From Photobacterium sp. CCB-ST2H9 (GTDB taxonomy: Bacteria > Pseudomonadota > Gammaproteobacteria > Enterobacterales > Vibrionaceae), in the NCBI RefSeq assembly GCF_023151555.2, contig NZ_CP100426.1, positions 1,426,001 through 1,490,000 on the forward strand: a DNA stretch of 64,000 nt. The letters run 5' to 3'. The translations under genes were made by a program, and so were the position numbers. The notes beneath the pieces are model-generated. The model was not told where the DNA came from and made no database searches. It saw only the letters and a program-made list of their open reading frames with translations. Positions 15,918 through 24,958 of the stretch are shown in pieces. Each line of letters opens with the position of its first letter. Position 1 is the first letter of the stretch.

Positions 15918-16907
15918 ATGAGCTATAACGCGATTCTTCTGAAAAAACGTCCGGACACCCGTATCACGCCGGATGTATTTGAAAAAGTCACCCAATCAAT
16001 GCCTGAACTGGCGGAAGGCGAGTTTCTGGTCAAGCAGACCCATATGTCGCTGGATCCTGCGATGCGCGGCTGGATGAGTGCGGATCGGGAAAGTTATATC
16101 CCGCCGGTAGAACTGGGTGATGTGATGCGCTCCAGTGGTATCGGTGATGTGGTGGCATCCCGTCATCCTGATTTTCCGGTGGGTACCCGTGTGATGGGGA
16201 TGATGGGCTGGACCGAATATTTTGTTGCCAAAGGCGGCCTTTCACCGGTGCCGGTTACAGTGCCGCAGGAAGCATTGTTGTCTGTCGTGGCACTGCCGGG
16301 CGTTACGGCTTACCACGGTCTTTATGAAGTGCTGAAACCTGAAGCAGGACAGACTTTAGTTGTGACGGGTGCCGCGGGTTCTGTGGGCTCGATGGTCGGT
16401 CAGCTGGCGAAGCTCGAAGGCGTGCGGGTTGTTGGGATCGCGGGCAGTGATGAGAAGTGTCAGTGGCTGACCGAAACACTGGGTTTTGATGCTGCGATCA
16501 ACTACAAAGCTCCTGATTTTGCAGCGCAGCTGGCAGCAGCAACCCCGGATGGCATCGATCTGTTTTTCGAAAACACCGGGGGTGCGGCCCAGCAGCACAT
16601 TTATCACCGGATGAATGCTCATGGCCGTGTTGCTGTGTGCGGCATGATTGCCGATTACAATACCGCGACGCCGCTGCCGGGTCCCAACTGGATGAACATT
16701 GTTCGTAAGCGTTTAATGATTCAGGGTTTTACCATGCCGGATCATTACCACCGTTTTGCGGAATACGGACAGAAGCTGGCTGAACATCTGATGGCTGGTC
16801 AGCTGAAATACCGCGCGCATACGCTGCACGGTCTGGACAGCGCAATTGAAGGCATTAACCTGCTGTTCTCCGGAGAGAATCAGGGCAAACTGATTGTTGA
16901 ACTGTAA
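15918..16907 (+). CDS. NADP-dependent oxidoreductase of the CurA / leukotriene B4 dehydrogenase type
   Basis: An MDR-superfamily enzyme of 329 residues, zinc-free. The N-terminal domain shows MSLDPAMRGWMS, a hallmark of the CurA/LTB4DH group; the Rossmann domain carries VTGAAGSVGSMVGQLAK near residue 150 and ENTGG around 222. Family members reduce alpha,beta-unsaturated ketones and aldehydes with NADPH (E. coli CurA reduces curcumin). ATG 15918 has GAGGA 8 nt upstream; an earlier in-frame ATG at 15888 lacks a site. Together with nemA it adds to the electrophile-reduction theme of this segment. Confidence 0.88.
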   Translation: MSYNAILLKKRPDTRITPDVFEKVTQSMPELAEGEFLVKQTHMSLDPAMRGWMSADRESYIPPVELGDVMRSSGIGDVVASRHPDFPVGTRVMGMMGWTEYFVAKGGLSPVPVTVPQEALLSVVALPGVTAYHGLYEVLKPEAGQTLVVTGAAGSVGSMVGQLAKLEGVRVVGIAGSDEKCQWLTETLGFDAAINYKAPDFAAQLAAATPDGIDLFFENTGGAAQQHIYHRMNAHGRVAVCGMIADYNTATPLPGPNWMNIVRKRLMIQGFTMPDHYHRFAEYGQKLAEHLMAGQLKYRAHTLHGLDSAIEGINLLFSGENQGKLIVEL

Positions 16908-16955
16908 GTCATTGCAGTCGGATAGTGAGCCGGGCAGATGCCCGGCTCAGTGAGA

Positions 16956-17480
16956 TCAGCATACCAGCCGGTCTGTTCCGGACCAGTTGTAAACAAACTC
17001 ATCGACCACGGTGCCATCCGGTGCCTGCCAGGTTTGCGCACAGTATTCGGTGCCCCCGACGCGCTGGTAAAAACCAATGGCCGGCAAATTCGAAGCCAGC
17101 ACTTCCAGATAGATACCCTGACCTTGTGCTTTCTGGTCAATGATTCCGGCAGCCGTTTTCAGTAACAGCTTTCCAACGCCTTGTCCCTTCGTCTGCGGGC
17201 TGACGTGCAGGTTATCGATCAGCGTTCCGAGTTCAGGGTGTGCATCCAGCTCAATACAGATGAAACCACAGAGCTGATTGTCCTGCTTTGCGACCAGAAT
17301 ATGTCGTTTTTCCATCGGCTGGATGAGTCGTTGATGCCATACCTGCTTTCTGTCCTGATGAATGTCCTGCGTCAGGTACTGCTCAGATAAGTCGTGGCGG
17401 TACACCATCTGCCAGTTCTGGATGTGCAGATCTGCGATGGCCTGATGATCGTCGAAAGTTGCGTCTTGAATGGTCAGCAT
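16956..17480 (-). CDS. GNAT family N-acetyltransferase
   Basis: This protein has the GNAT fold signature: LTIQDATFDDHQAIADLH at the N-terminus, a central GFICIELD strand and the acetyl-CoA pyrophosphate-binding loop in TKGQGVGKLLL (the Q/R-x-x-G-x-G/A motif), then the YLEVLASNLPAIGFYQRVGG helix typical of motif B. The ATG at 17480 gives 174 residues and begins at the fold; an upstream in-frame ATG at 17570 would add about 30 residues with no domain. Substrate unknown (small amine, drug or protein N-terminus). It stands alone on the minus strand. Confidence 0.82.
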   Translation of the reverse strand: MLTIQDATFDDHQAIADLHIQNWQMVYRHDLSEQYLTQDIHQDRKQVWHQRLIQPMEKRHILVAKQDNQLCGFICIELDAHPELGTLIDNLHVSPQTKGQGVGKLLLKTAAGIIDQKAQGQGIYLEVLASNLPAIGFYQRVGGTEYCAQTWQAPDGTVVDEFVYNWSGTDRLVC

Positions 17481-17744
17481 ATAGGCACTTCTTTTCTTAT
17501 TTATGAGTTTTTCAGACATTATGCCTGAATGGCGTATGAGAGAAAGTGGTTGGCGACTTTCTGCTTTCAATCTCAGAGGAAAACTTTACCCGCCTCAAAC
17601 TTTTGCGGTATCAGTCGTGATTTCATGTCTGTAATGAATAACACTGCCAATAAAAACAATAAACCTCAGCCACCTTAGAAGCCGTTGGACCGGCATCTGA
17701 AGGGAGTCTGGGATCTGACGTGTACAAGGAAAGAGAACACCAAG

Positions 17745-18476
17745 ATGTCGACAAAGACCATTCTTGTTGTGGATGACGACGTTGAAATCCGCGAGTTATT
17801 GCAAGAGTACCTGACAAAATCCGGTTATGCCGTGATCACGGCTGAAGATGGGATCGCGATGAAACTACGGCTGGAGGCCGACGACCCGGATTTAATTTTG
17901 CTGGATGTGATGATGCCGGGGGATGACGGCTTCACTCTGTGCCAGTTTGTGCGTAAAACCTCTGAAGTGCCCATTATGATGCTGACGGCAGCGTCTGATG
18001 AAATGGATCAGATTCTGGGCCTGGAGATCGGGGCCGACGATTACATCGCCAAACCGTTCAGTCCGCGTCAGTTGCTGGCACGAATCAAAGCGCTGTTACG
18101 GCGGACACGGCCGGTTGCACAGGATGAATTTCAGCAACCCGCTACATTGCCGCGCACCATTCGTTTTGGTCACTGGCGGCTGGAGACGCTGTCCCATCGC
18201 TTGTATAACCTGCAAACGGAGCAGGACTTTGAGCTGACCGGGGGGGATTTCAGCTTGCTGATGCTGTTCTTATCCCGTCCGAATGAAGTGCTGGACCGGG
18301 ACACGATTTCGAACGCCACCCGCGGTCGGGAGGCGTTGCCGTTCGAGCGGGGCATTGATGTTCAGCTGAGCCGGTTGCGTCAGCGGCTGGGCGACAGTGG
18401 CAAACAGCCCAAATTCATCAAAACCATGCGCGGAAACGGCTATATTTTTACTGCCCCGGTGACGTATGAGCACTGA
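17745..18476 (+). CDS. Orphan OmpR-family response regulator upstream of a sugar ABC importer
   Basis: The N-terminal receiver domain has the acidic pair in VVDDD (residues 8-12), phosphoacceptor D54 in LLDVMMPG and the conserved lysine in AKPFSP. The C-terminal winged-helix DNA-binding domain ends in KTMRGNGYIFTAPV. Length is 243 residues from ATG 17745, preceded by an AAGGAAAGAG-type site. No histidine kinase gene is adjacent. The nearest downstream operon is a glucose/mannose-type ABC importer. In Pseudomonas the analogous importer is controlled by the GltR/GltS two-component pair, so a GltR-like role is likely, with the kinase encoded elsewhere. Confidence 0.85.
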   Translation: MSTKTILVVDDDVEIRELLQEYLTKSGYAVITAEDGIAMKLRLEADDPDLILLDVMMPGDDGFTLCQFVRKTSEVPIMMLTAASDEMDQILGLEIGADDYIAKPFSPRQLLARIKALLRRTRPVAQDEFQQPATLPRTIRFGHWRLETLSHRLYNLQTEQDFELTGGDFSLLMLFLSRPNEVLDRDTISNATRGREALPFERGIDVQLSRLRQRLGDSGKQPKFIKTMRGNGYIFTAPVTYEH

Positions 18477-18524
18477 ACTGCCAGGCCGTTTGCCTGAGGA
18501 TTAAGGCAAATGGCCGGACTGTGT

Positions 18525-18632
18525 TTTCTTCTCTTCCGGACGCCTGCCTTCGCAGGAGTGACGGCGTTTGATGTTTGGATGCCGCCACTGCTTTGTGATT
18601 TCAGCGCAGGCAGGAATTCCTGATTCATCAGA
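18525..18632. repeat. Imperfect inverted palindromic repeat element
   Basis: CCTGCCTTCGCAGGAGTGACG near 18542-18562 and GCGCAGGCAGGAATTCCTG near 18604-18622 are related in inverted orientation, each containing a CCTGCC/GGCAGG core with a purine flank. This looks like the common dispersed palindrome of the form GGAATTCCTGCCTGCGCAGG found between genes in many gammaproteobacteria. It lies in the 378-bp gap between the response regulator and the ABC importer. Confidence 0.4.
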
Positions 18633-18723
18633 CATAGATATATAACTCACACCAACTCACCTCACACTTTTTATCATTTTGTTAACACTGCAAGTCTCTG
18701 CTTCTAAAGATTAAAAATGATAA

Positions 18724-18761
18724 TGTTACTTGTGTGTTACGTTTGGGTTTCCTTTTGTTAC
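18724..18761 (+). promoter_or_regulatory. Triple TGTTAC direct repeat before the sugar ABC operon
   Basis: TGTTAC occurs at 18724-18729, 18735-18740 and 18756-18761, i.e. with periods of 11 and 21 bp, on one face of the helix. A related TGTTAA lies at 18680. Phased direct repeats are how OmpR-family regulators bind, which fits the adjacent response regulator. The operator role is inferred. Confidence 0.4.
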
Positions 18762-18854
18762 AGTGCGTTTTCCTTGGATGGGTAGACTCAGGAGGACTGG
18801 CTCGCCGTACCCTGCACGCCAGCATTCAACCTGAACACAAGGAAGAACATCATA

Positions 18855-20120
18855 ATGATAAAGAATCGTACCTTTACACTGAAAAAATCACTGATTGCAA
18901 TGACCTTTGCAGCGGTAAGTTCTATGGCGCATGCGGGTGAAGTTGAAGTCCTTCACTGGTGGACTTCCGGCGGTGAAGCCAAGTCCGCCGCTGTTTTGAA
19001 ACAAATGCTAGAAAAACAGGGAGATAGCTGGAAGGACTTCGCGGTTGCCGGTGGCGGCGGTGAAAGTGCGATGACCGTTTTGAAAACCCGCGCGGTTTCG
19101 GGGAATCCGCCTTCTGCGGCACAGATTAAAGGCCATGATATTCAGGAGTGGGGTGATCTTGGCTTCCTGACCACACTGGATGATGTTGCAAAAGCGGGTC
19201 ACTGGGATGACGTTCTGCCTGCAGTCGTGACGAAAGTGATGAAATACCATGGTGATTATGTGGCCGTCCCGGTGAATGTACACCGTGTGAACTGGCTCTG
19301 GGCCAACCCTGAGGTATTCAAAAAAGCCGGTGCGCAAGTGCCAACGAACATGAAAGAATTTTTTGCCGCGGCAGACAAAATCAAAGCAGCCGGATTTATT
19401 CCGCTGGCTCATGGGGGGCAGCCATGGCAGGACGCAACGTTGTTTGAAGCCGTGGCGCTGGATGTGCTGGGGTCGCAAGATTACAACAAAGCCTTTGTCG
19501 ATTTAGATATGGGTGTGCTGTCCGGTCCGAAAATGGTGGAAACCTTCGCGACCTTCCAGCGCATGCACAACTATATTGATGACAATTCTCCGGGCCGTGA
19601 CTGGAATATTGCCACCTCAATGGTGATCAACGGAGATGCCGCCATGCAAATCATGGGTGACTGGGCAAAAGGTGAGTTTGCTGCGGCCGGGAAAAAGCCG
19701 GGTAAAGACTACATTTGCGCACCGACTCCAGGCACGGCGAACCAGTTTACCTTCAACATTGACAGCTTTGCCTTCTTTAAACTGAACAATAAAGACAATG
19801 AAGTCGCTCAGAAACATCTGGCGAAAACTATTTTGGATAAAGACTTCCAGGAAGTGTTTAACCTGAATAAAGGTTCAATTCCGGTTCGTCTGGATATGAA
19901 TATGGATAAGTTCGACCAGTGTGCGCTGGATTCGATGGCAACCTTCAAGGCATCTGCGAAAACAGGTGATCTGGTGCCAAGTATGGCGCATGGTCTGGCG
20001 ACAACCAGCTATGTTCAGGGCGCAATCTATGATGTGGTCACTAACTTCTTCAACGATAGCGATGCTGATCCGAAACAAGCCGCGCAACAACTGGCCAAAG
20101 CCGTAAAAGCCGCCATTTAA
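18855..20120 (+). CDS. Sugar ABC transporter periplasmic binding protein (glucose/mannose type)
   Basis: A 421-residue family-1 solute-binding protein. A signal peptide of about 26 residues ends in SSMAHA. The mature N-terminus [16 protein letters not shown] is the signature of the GltB/glucose-mannose binding group. Later landmarks include [15 protein letters not shown] and [14 protein letters not shown], which line the sugar site in that group. There are two cysteines, in ICAPTP and DQCALD, that may form a disulfide as in Pseudomonas and Thermus homologues. It is the first and presumably most abundant product of the four-gene importer operon. The ATG follows AAGGAAGAAC. Confidence 0.9.
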   Translation: MIKNRTFTLKKSLIAMTFAAVSSMAHAGEVEVLHWWTSGGEAKSAAVLKQMLEKQGDSWKDFAVAGGGGESAMTVLKTRAVSGNPPSAAQIKGHDIQEWGDLGFLTTLDDVAKAGHWDDVLPAVVTKVMKYHGDYVAVPVNVHRVNWLWANPEVFKKAGAQVPTNMKEFFAAADKIKAAGFIPLAHGGQPWQDATLFEAVALDVLGSQDYNKAFVDLDMGVLSGPKMVETFATFQRMHNYIDDNSPGRDWNIATSMVINGDAAMQIMGDWAKGEFAAAGKKPGKDYICAPTPGTANQFTFNIDSFAFFKLNNKDNEVAQKHLAKTILDKDFQEVFNLNKGSIPVRLDMNMDKFDQCALDSMATFKASAKTGDLVPSMAHGLATTSYVQGAIYDVVTNFFNDSDADPKQAAQQLAKAVKAAI

Positions 20121-20130
20121 TCAACCGTCA

Positions 20131-20158
20131 GCGGGCTGAATACCGGCCCGCATTTTTT
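20131..20158 (+). terminator. Intercistronic terminator after the binding-protein gene
   Basis: GCGGGC (20131-20136) and GCCCGC (20146-20151) form a stem followed by ATTTTTT. A second hairpin, CGGGC/GCCCG, follows at 20196-20212. Partial termination here would keep binding-protein expression above that of the permeases, a common arrangement. Confidence 0.65.
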
Positions 20159-20255
20159 GATTCACGTGACTTCACGGTGCTGAATTTCAGCGCTGCGGGC
20201 TGTTGTTGCCCGGGAAATCACGTGATTGAGATGTCACCCAAATCAAGGACGCACT

Positions 20256-21176
20256 ATGGAGCACACCTTGTCGCTGACCAAACTGAAAGCTGCCAGACCC
20301 GGTCTGGCGGACAGATTGCAGAAGTGGCTGCCAAAAATTGTGCTGGCCCCGACCATGCTGGTCACTGTGGTTTGTATTTACGGCTTTATGTTCTGGACCT
20401 TTTACTTGTCGCTGACCAATTCCCGTTTTCTGCCCAGTTTTAACTTTGCCGGTTTGCTGCAATACGAAAAACTGATGGACAACGATCGCTGGCTCACCTC
20501 GGTCACCAATCTGGGGATTTTTGGCCTGATGTTCATGTTCATCGCCATCGTACTTGGCGTGGGGCTGGCAATTTTGCTGGATCAGAACATTCGTCAGGAA
20601 GGCGCGATTCGCACGATTTATCTTTATCCGATGGCTTTGTCTTTCATCGTGACGGGGACGGCCTGGAAATGGATTCTGAACCCGGGACTGGGCATTGAAA
20701 AACTGATGCACGACTGGGGCTTTACCGACTTTCAGTTTCACTGGCTGGTGGACCAGGATATGGCGGTGTATACCCTAGTGATTGCTGCAGTCTGGCAGTC
20801 GTCCGGCTTTGTGATGGCGATGTTTCTGGCGGGTCTGCGCGGAATTGATTCCTCAATCATGAAAGCTGCGCAAATGGATGGTGCCAGCATGCCGGTCATT
20901 TACTGGAAAATTATTCTGCCTTGTCTGCGTCCGGTCTTTTTCAGCGCAGTCATTATTACCTCGCACATTGCGATTAAGAGTTTCGATCTGGTAACTGCTC
21001 TGACGGCGGGTGGCCCGGGTTATTCTTCTGACCTGCCTGCACTCTTTATGTATGCCCACTCCTTTACCCGCGGCCAGATTGGTCTGGGGGCTGCCAGTGC
21101 CATCATGATGCTGGCTGGTGTTCTGGCGATTCTGGTGCCTTACCTCTACTCGGAATTGCGGGAGAAAAAATCATGA
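20256..21176 (+). CDS. Sugar ABC transporter permease (MalF-like)
   Basis: An inner-membrane protein of 306 residues with six predicted helices and the EAA cytoplasmic loop (AAQMDGASMPVIYWKIILPCL, around residues 215-235) that docks on the ATPase. ATG 20256 follows AAGGA with proper spacing; an ATG ten codons earlier has no site. It overlaps the next permease gene by 4 bp (ATGA), so the two are translationally coupled. Confidence 0.9.
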   Translation: MEHTLSLTKLKAARPGLADRLQKWLPKIVLAPTMLVTVVCIYGFMFWTFYLSLTNSRFLPSFNFAGLLQYEKLMDNDRWLTSVTNLGIFGLMFMFIAIVLGVGLAILLDQNIRQEGAIRTIYLYPMALSFIVTGTAWKWILNPGLGIEKLMHDWGFTDFQFHWLVDQDMAVYTLVIAAVWQSSGFVMAMFLAGLRGIDSSIMKAAQMDGASMPVIYWKIILPCLRPVFFSAVIITSHIAIKSFDLVTALTAGGPGYSSDLPALFMYAHSFTRGQIGLGAASAIMMLAGVLAILVPYLYSELREKKS

Positions 21177-22030
21177 ATAAGCATTTCACGCTTGGCCGGA
21201 TGGCGATTTACAGCGGACTGCTCTTTTTCTGTGTGGTTTACCTGATGCCATTGGTCGTGATGGTGATGACATCATTTAAAACGCTGCCGGACATTAAAAG
21301 CGGCAACCTGATGTCACTGCCTCAGGAATGGGTGGGATATGCCTGGAATAAAGCCTGGTCCGGCGCCTGTACCGGTGTGAGCTGTGACGGCATCAAAGGC
21401 TATTTCTGGAATTCATTTCAGATGGTGATCCCGGCGGTTGCGATTTCAACACTGCTGGGCGCATTTAACGGTTATGTGATCAGTAAATGGCAGTTTCGCG
21501 GTTCTCAGCTGTTTTTCAGCCTGATGCTGTTCGGCTGTTTCATTCCGTTTCAGGTGATTTTGCTGCCGATGGCAGCGCTGCTCGGCAAGCTGGGTCTGGC
21601 GAACACCACGGCGGGGCTGGTGACGGTGCACGTGATTTATGGCCTGGCGTTCACGACGCTGTTCTTCCGTAACTTTTACGTGGGCGTGCCTGATGAACTG
21701 GTGAAAGCGGCCAAGCTCGACGGTGCAGGCTTCTTTACCATTTTCTTCCGTATTCTGCTGCCGCTGTCGACACCCATCATTATGGTGACGGTGATCTGGC
21801 AGTTCACCGCGATCTGGAATGATTTCCTGTTCGGCGTGGTGTATTCCGGTGCCGAAACACAGCCCATTACCGTGGCGCTGAATAACCTGGTGAACACCAG
21901 TACCGGGGTGAAAGAGTATAACGTTGACATGGCCGCCGCCATTATTGCCGCCTTACCGACACTTTTGGTGTACGTGCTGGCAGGGAAGTATTTTGTACGC
22001 GGTCTGACCGCGGGATCAGTGAAAGGATAA
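21173..22030 (+). CDS. Sugar ABC transporter permease (MalG-like)
   Basis: The second inner-membrane subunit, 285 residues with six helices and the EAA motif (AAKLDGAGFFTIFFRILLPL). A soluble loop near residues 55-70 contains two cysteines (GACTGVSCDG), which could form a periplasmic disulfide; similar insertions occur in glucose/mannose importers. The start overlaps the preceding permease. Confidence 0.9.
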   Translation: MNKHFTLGRMAIYSGLLFFCVVYLMPLVVMVMTSFKTLPDIKSGNLMSLPQEWVGYAWNKAWSGACTGVSCDGIKGYFWNSFQMVIPAVAISTLLGAFNGYVISKWQFRGSQLFFSLMLFGCFIPFQVILLPMAALLGKLGLANTTAGLVTVHVIYGLAFTTLFFRNFYVGVPDELVKAAKLDGAGFFTIFFRILLPLSTPIIMVTVIWQFTAIWNDFLFGVVYSGAETQPITVALNNLVNTSTGVKEYNVDMAAAIIAALPTLLVYVLAGKYFVRGLTAGSVKG

Positions 22031-22035
22031 CCATT

Positions 22036-23142
22036 ATGGCGACACTCGCTTTAAAACAGATTCGCAAAACTTACCGTAATGCTGAGATTGAGACGCTGAA
22101 AGGAATTGATATCAGCATAGATTCCGGAGAGTTTCTGATCCTGGTTGGTCCCTCGGGTTGCGGAAAATCCACATTGATGAACACCATTGCCGGTCTGGAA
22201 GATATCAGTTCCGGTGAAATTATGATTGATGGTATCGATGTGGCGCAGGTCGAACCCAAAGATCGCGACATTGCTATGGTATTTCAGTCTTATGCGCTGT
22301 ACCCGAACATGTCGGTTCGCGATAACATCGCCTTTGGTCTGAAAATTCGAAAGCTGGACAAGGCAAAGATTGCGCAGGAAGTGGACCGTGTGGCGTCCAT
22401 GCTGCAAATCGATCACCTCCTGGATCGTAAACCCGCACAGTTATCAGGCGGGCAGCGCCAGCGGGTTGCCATGGGTCGTGCACTGGCGCGCCAGCCGAAG
22501 CTGTATTTGTTTGATGAACCGCTGTCGAACCTGGATGCCAAACTCCGGGTCGAAATGCGGACTCAAATCAAACGCTTGCATCAGCAGCTCGGTACCACCA
22601 TTGTTTATGTCACGCATGATCAAATTGAAGCCATGACGCTGGCGGACCGGATTGCCGTCATGAAGGATGGTGAACTGCAGCAACTGGGTACGCCAAAAGA
22701 AATCTATACCCAGCCCAACAATATGTTTGTTGCCGGGTTTATGGGGTCACCGTCGATGAACTTCATTCATACTCAGGTCGATTTAGACGCACAGGATAAA
22801 CCCATCGCGCAGGTTCAACTCGGCAGCGATACTTTTGACTTGCCACTCCCGGCATCGTTGCGGGAGCGGGACGGACAATCGATTGTCATCGGACTGCGCC
22901 CGGAGAATATCACCGAGCAAATGGCAGAAGGGGAAACCTGTGCCAGTTTGCCATTGACGATCGATGTTCTGGAGCCAACCGGTCCGGACACGATTGCGAT
23001 GGTGACGATGAATGGGCAAGAGGTCGCGTGTCGTATTTCCCCAGATTTCAATGCGAATGTTGGTGATACGCTGCCATTTTGTATTGATCTGTCTAAAGCC
23101 GTTTACTTTGATGCCACGACTCAACAACGGATTGCGGTCTAA
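22036..23142 (+). CDS. Sugar ABC transporter ATP-binding protein (MalK/UgpC/MsmK type)
   Basis: A 368-residue ATPase with Walker A GPSGCGKST (about 37-45), Q-loop region MVFQSYALYPNMSV, signature LSGGQRQR, Walker B LYLFDEPLSNLD and switch histidine in YVTHDQ. The C-terminal third is the OB/TOBE regulatory domain of CUT1 importers, with GLRPENI. It completes a binding protein-permease-permease-ATPase importer; no sugar kinase or glycosidase is in the operon, which fits glucose uptake feeding central metabolism. Confidence 0.92.
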   Translation: MATLALKQIRKTYRNAEIETLKGIDISIDSGEFLILVGPSGCGKSTLMNTIAGLEDISSGEIMIDGIDVAQVEPKDRDIAMVFQSYALYPNMSVRDNIAFGLKIRKLDKAKIAQEVDRVASMLQIDHLLDRKPAQLSGGQRQRVAMGRALARQPKLYLFDEPLSNLDAKLRVEMRTQIKRLHQQLGTTIVYVTHDQIEAMTLADRIAVMKDGELQQLGTPKEIYTQPNNMFVAGFMGSPSMNFIHTQVDLDAQDKPIAQVQLGSDTFDLPLPASLRERDGQSIVIGLRPENITEQMAEGETCASLPLTIDVLEPTGPDTIAMVTMNGQEVACRISPDFNANVGDTLPFCIDLSKAVYFDATTQQRIAV

Positions 23143-23164
23143 AGAATAGCACTCAATTGTGATG

Positions 23165-23201
23165 AAAAACCGCTCGGGTTTCGGACCAGAGCGGTTTTTT
23201 T
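23165..23201 (+). terminator. Terminator of the sugar ABC operon
   Basis: ACCGCTC (23169-23175) pairs with GAGCGGT (23189-23195), flanked by an A-run and a T-run to 23201. Confidence 0.88.
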
Positions 23202-23296
23202 CTTCTGATGTTCCTCGCCTTGGTGATCACGGTTACCTTCTGTGGTTCAATATGCACTTGGTTTTATTTGGGGTAGATTGATTAAGGATGAATGGA

Positions 23297-23635
23297 ATGA
23301 AATTTTGGGCTGCTTTGGTATTCGGGCTGATGTCTTTTCACAGCTATGCAGTGAATCAAAACTATATTGGATCAACGGTATCGACGATTAAAGAGGTAAC
23401 TTCGTATTCTGAATACGGCGATGGTGATGTTGTATTTAAACTCGCGTCACCTGAAGCAACGTGCCCGAGCGGTTACTGGCTGCGGAAGACCGATCCGGGT
23501 TTCCAGGCAAATTTATCGATGGTGATTGCGGCCTATCAGGCAAAAACATCCGTTATGGCTTTTGGTTTGCCGGATGAAGTCTGGTCAGGCTCAAAGGGTA
23601 AATATTGCCGCATGTACGCGATCAGTTATCGATAA
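23297..23635 (+). CDS. Small secreted protein of unknown function
   Basis: 112 residues from ATG 23297 (AAGGA 8 nt upstream; an ATG three codons earlier is too close to the site). A signal peptide (KFWAALVFGLMSFHSYA) precedes a mature domain of about 95 residues with two cysteines, in ATCPSGYWL and KGKYCRMY, likely joined in the periplasm. The CPSGYWLRKTDPGF stretch suggests a small beta-rich fold. I do not recognise a named family. Confidence 0.6.
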   Translation: MKFWAALVFGLMSFHSYAVNQNYIGSTVSTIKEVTSYSEYGDGDVVFKLASPEATCPSGYWLRKTDPGFQANLSMVIAAYQAKTSVMAFGLPDEVWSGSKGKYCRMYAISYR

Positions 23636-23703
23636 TGGCTGTGTCGAAACAGTAAAGAGTTAACATCGTGATCTTTGCTCAGTCTGATTGTTTGGCTGAG
23701 ATA

Positions 23704-23743
23704 AAAAGCCCGCTCCGGATGTGTACCGGAACGGGCTTTTTTT
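23704..23743. terminator. Bidirectional terminator
   Basis: A long stem AAAAGCCCGCTCCGG (23704-23718) with CCGGAACGGGCTTTT (23726-23740), one mismatch. There are T-runs on both strands. It closes the secreted-protein gene on the plus strand and the AfsA-like operon on the minus strand. Confidence 0.9.
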
Positions 23744-23779
23744 GTCATATCAGCACTCATCAGTGCGACTGGAAATCAA

Positions 23780-24289
23780 TTACTGATGTGCGGCTTCCCA
23801 TTTCAGTGAGGGAATGTTGTTCATCACAAAAGCGATGATTGAAATAATCAGTAAGGTGAAATGGACACCTTGCGGGCCGGAAAATTTTAGCCAATAACCA
23901 AAATATAACCCGCCGCACAGGAAACAGACCCAAATCATGGCAAAAAGTGACAGTGCAATATTGGTCACACTGATTGCTTTGACCTCACATCCGTTCAAAG
24001 CAAAAGCTTTGAAGTAACAATAGGAGGCATACCATAAGGAGAGCGAGACAATGTATTGAACCAATATAATGACCGAAAGCGCTATTTTTTCAATTCCATT
24101 GATGTGAATCGCTCTTGACTCAAGACCATTTCCAAAAACAGGGTCGGCAATCAACCCTTCCATTTTAAACATGGATGACAGCAAAAACTGATTTGTGCCG
24201 CTATCCAATAAGTTATTGGTTGCTGCGATTGTCAGCCACATGGCTAAGCCGGTAACAATCGCCGCTTTAAATAAATAGAAAGACTTCAA
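23780..24289 (-). CDS. DUF2165-like four-helix membrane protein, last gene of the AfsA-like operon (TTG start)
   Basis: A 169-residue protein with four hydrophobic helices. The N-terminal pattern (KAAIVTGLAMWLTIAATNNLLDSGTNQFLLSSMFKM) resembles DUF2165 small integral membrane proteins, where a conserved asparagine-rich NNL.D segment follows helix 1. The start is TTG 24289, overlapping the phosphatase stop (TTGA), with GAGG 7 nt upstream, so translation is coupled. Its role in the operon is unknown; a membrane receptor, transporter accessory or immunity function are all possible. Confidence 0.65.
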   Translation of the reverse strand: MKSFYLFKAAIVTGLAMWLTIAATNNLLDSGTNQFLLSSMFKMEGLIADPVFGNGLESRAIHINGIEKIALSVIILVQYIVSLSLWYASYCYFKAFALNGCEVKAISVTNIALSLFAMIWVCFLCGGLYFGYWLKFSGPQGVHFTLLIISIIAFVMNNIPSLKWEAAHQ

Positions 24290-24957
24290 TGGATGACCTC
24301 AATAAAAGAACCGTTGTTTTCGGATGCCCATTGTTCAAGTACATCGTCACCACGCAGGACATGAGGATGACCCACACACTGAAGCATGGGAATGTCAGTG
24401 TGATGATCGCCATAAGCAAAGCTTTCGCGAGCACAAATCTGATGTTTTTCCATAAAATATTTTACCGCTTCTGCTTTCCCTTCACCGATTGTCTGAGGCG
24501 GGATAATTGCACCTGTGAATAGGTCATCCTGTGTTTCCAATTGGACGCCTAATATATGCTGTACATTCAGCAGGCTGGCCAACGGACGCAAAATTTCATG
24601 ACTTGCACCAGAGACAAATACGATGAGATGTCCTTGTGCCTGATGCCAACGAAGCGTCTCTAATGTTTCATTGATAAAGAAATTATCGGATTGATGAACT
24701 TCTTGAAACCAGGATTGGGTCATGTCAATGAATGAATTTCGGTTGAATCCTTTAAATTGCTGATAATAGTAACGATTGACCTCTGCACGTGAACGCTCTT
24801 TTGCCATGGTCTGAAACGATTTCATCATCGATTCAAACCGAGAACGTCCTTTATCTTGACCGTCGCATGATTGATAAAAAAACTGTAGAAAGCTAAACAT
24901 GCTTTTTATATTAATTATGGTTTCATCAACATCATAGAAAGCTGCAATCCGGGTCAT
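24286..24957 (-). CDS. HAD-IB family phosphatase in the AfsA-like operon
   Basis: A 223-residue SerB-like HAD hydrolase. Motif I is DVDET (D9 nucleophile, D11 acid/base), motif II the serine in FVSGAS, motif III the lysine in GEGKAEA, and motif IV GDHHTD. The glutamate in DxDET replaces the usual glycine. The C-terminal GHPHVLRGDDVLEQWA is typical of HAD-IB enzymes. It starts 1 nt after the AfsA-like stop. In gamma-butyrolactone biosynthesis the butenolide intermediate is a phosphate ester that must be dephosphorylated, so this enzyme could supply that step. That function is inferred from context. Confidence 0.85.
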   Translation of the reverse strand: MTRIAAFYDVDETIINIKSMFSFLQFFYQSCDGQDKGRSRFESMMKSFQTMAKERSRAEVNRYYYQQFKGFNRNSFIDMTQSWFQEVHQSDNFFINETLETLRWHQAQGHLIVFVSGASHEILRPLASLLNVQHILGVQLETQDDLFTGAIIPPQTIGEGKAEAVKYFMEKHQICARESFAYGDHHTDIPMLQCVGHPHVLRGDDVLEQWASENNGSFIEVIH

Positions 24958-24958
24958 A

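Noticed and set aside
18734..18940. A 68-codon frame before the sugar-binding-protein gene
   Set aside because: It runs out of frame into the binding-protein signal peptide and lacks a ribosome-binding site.
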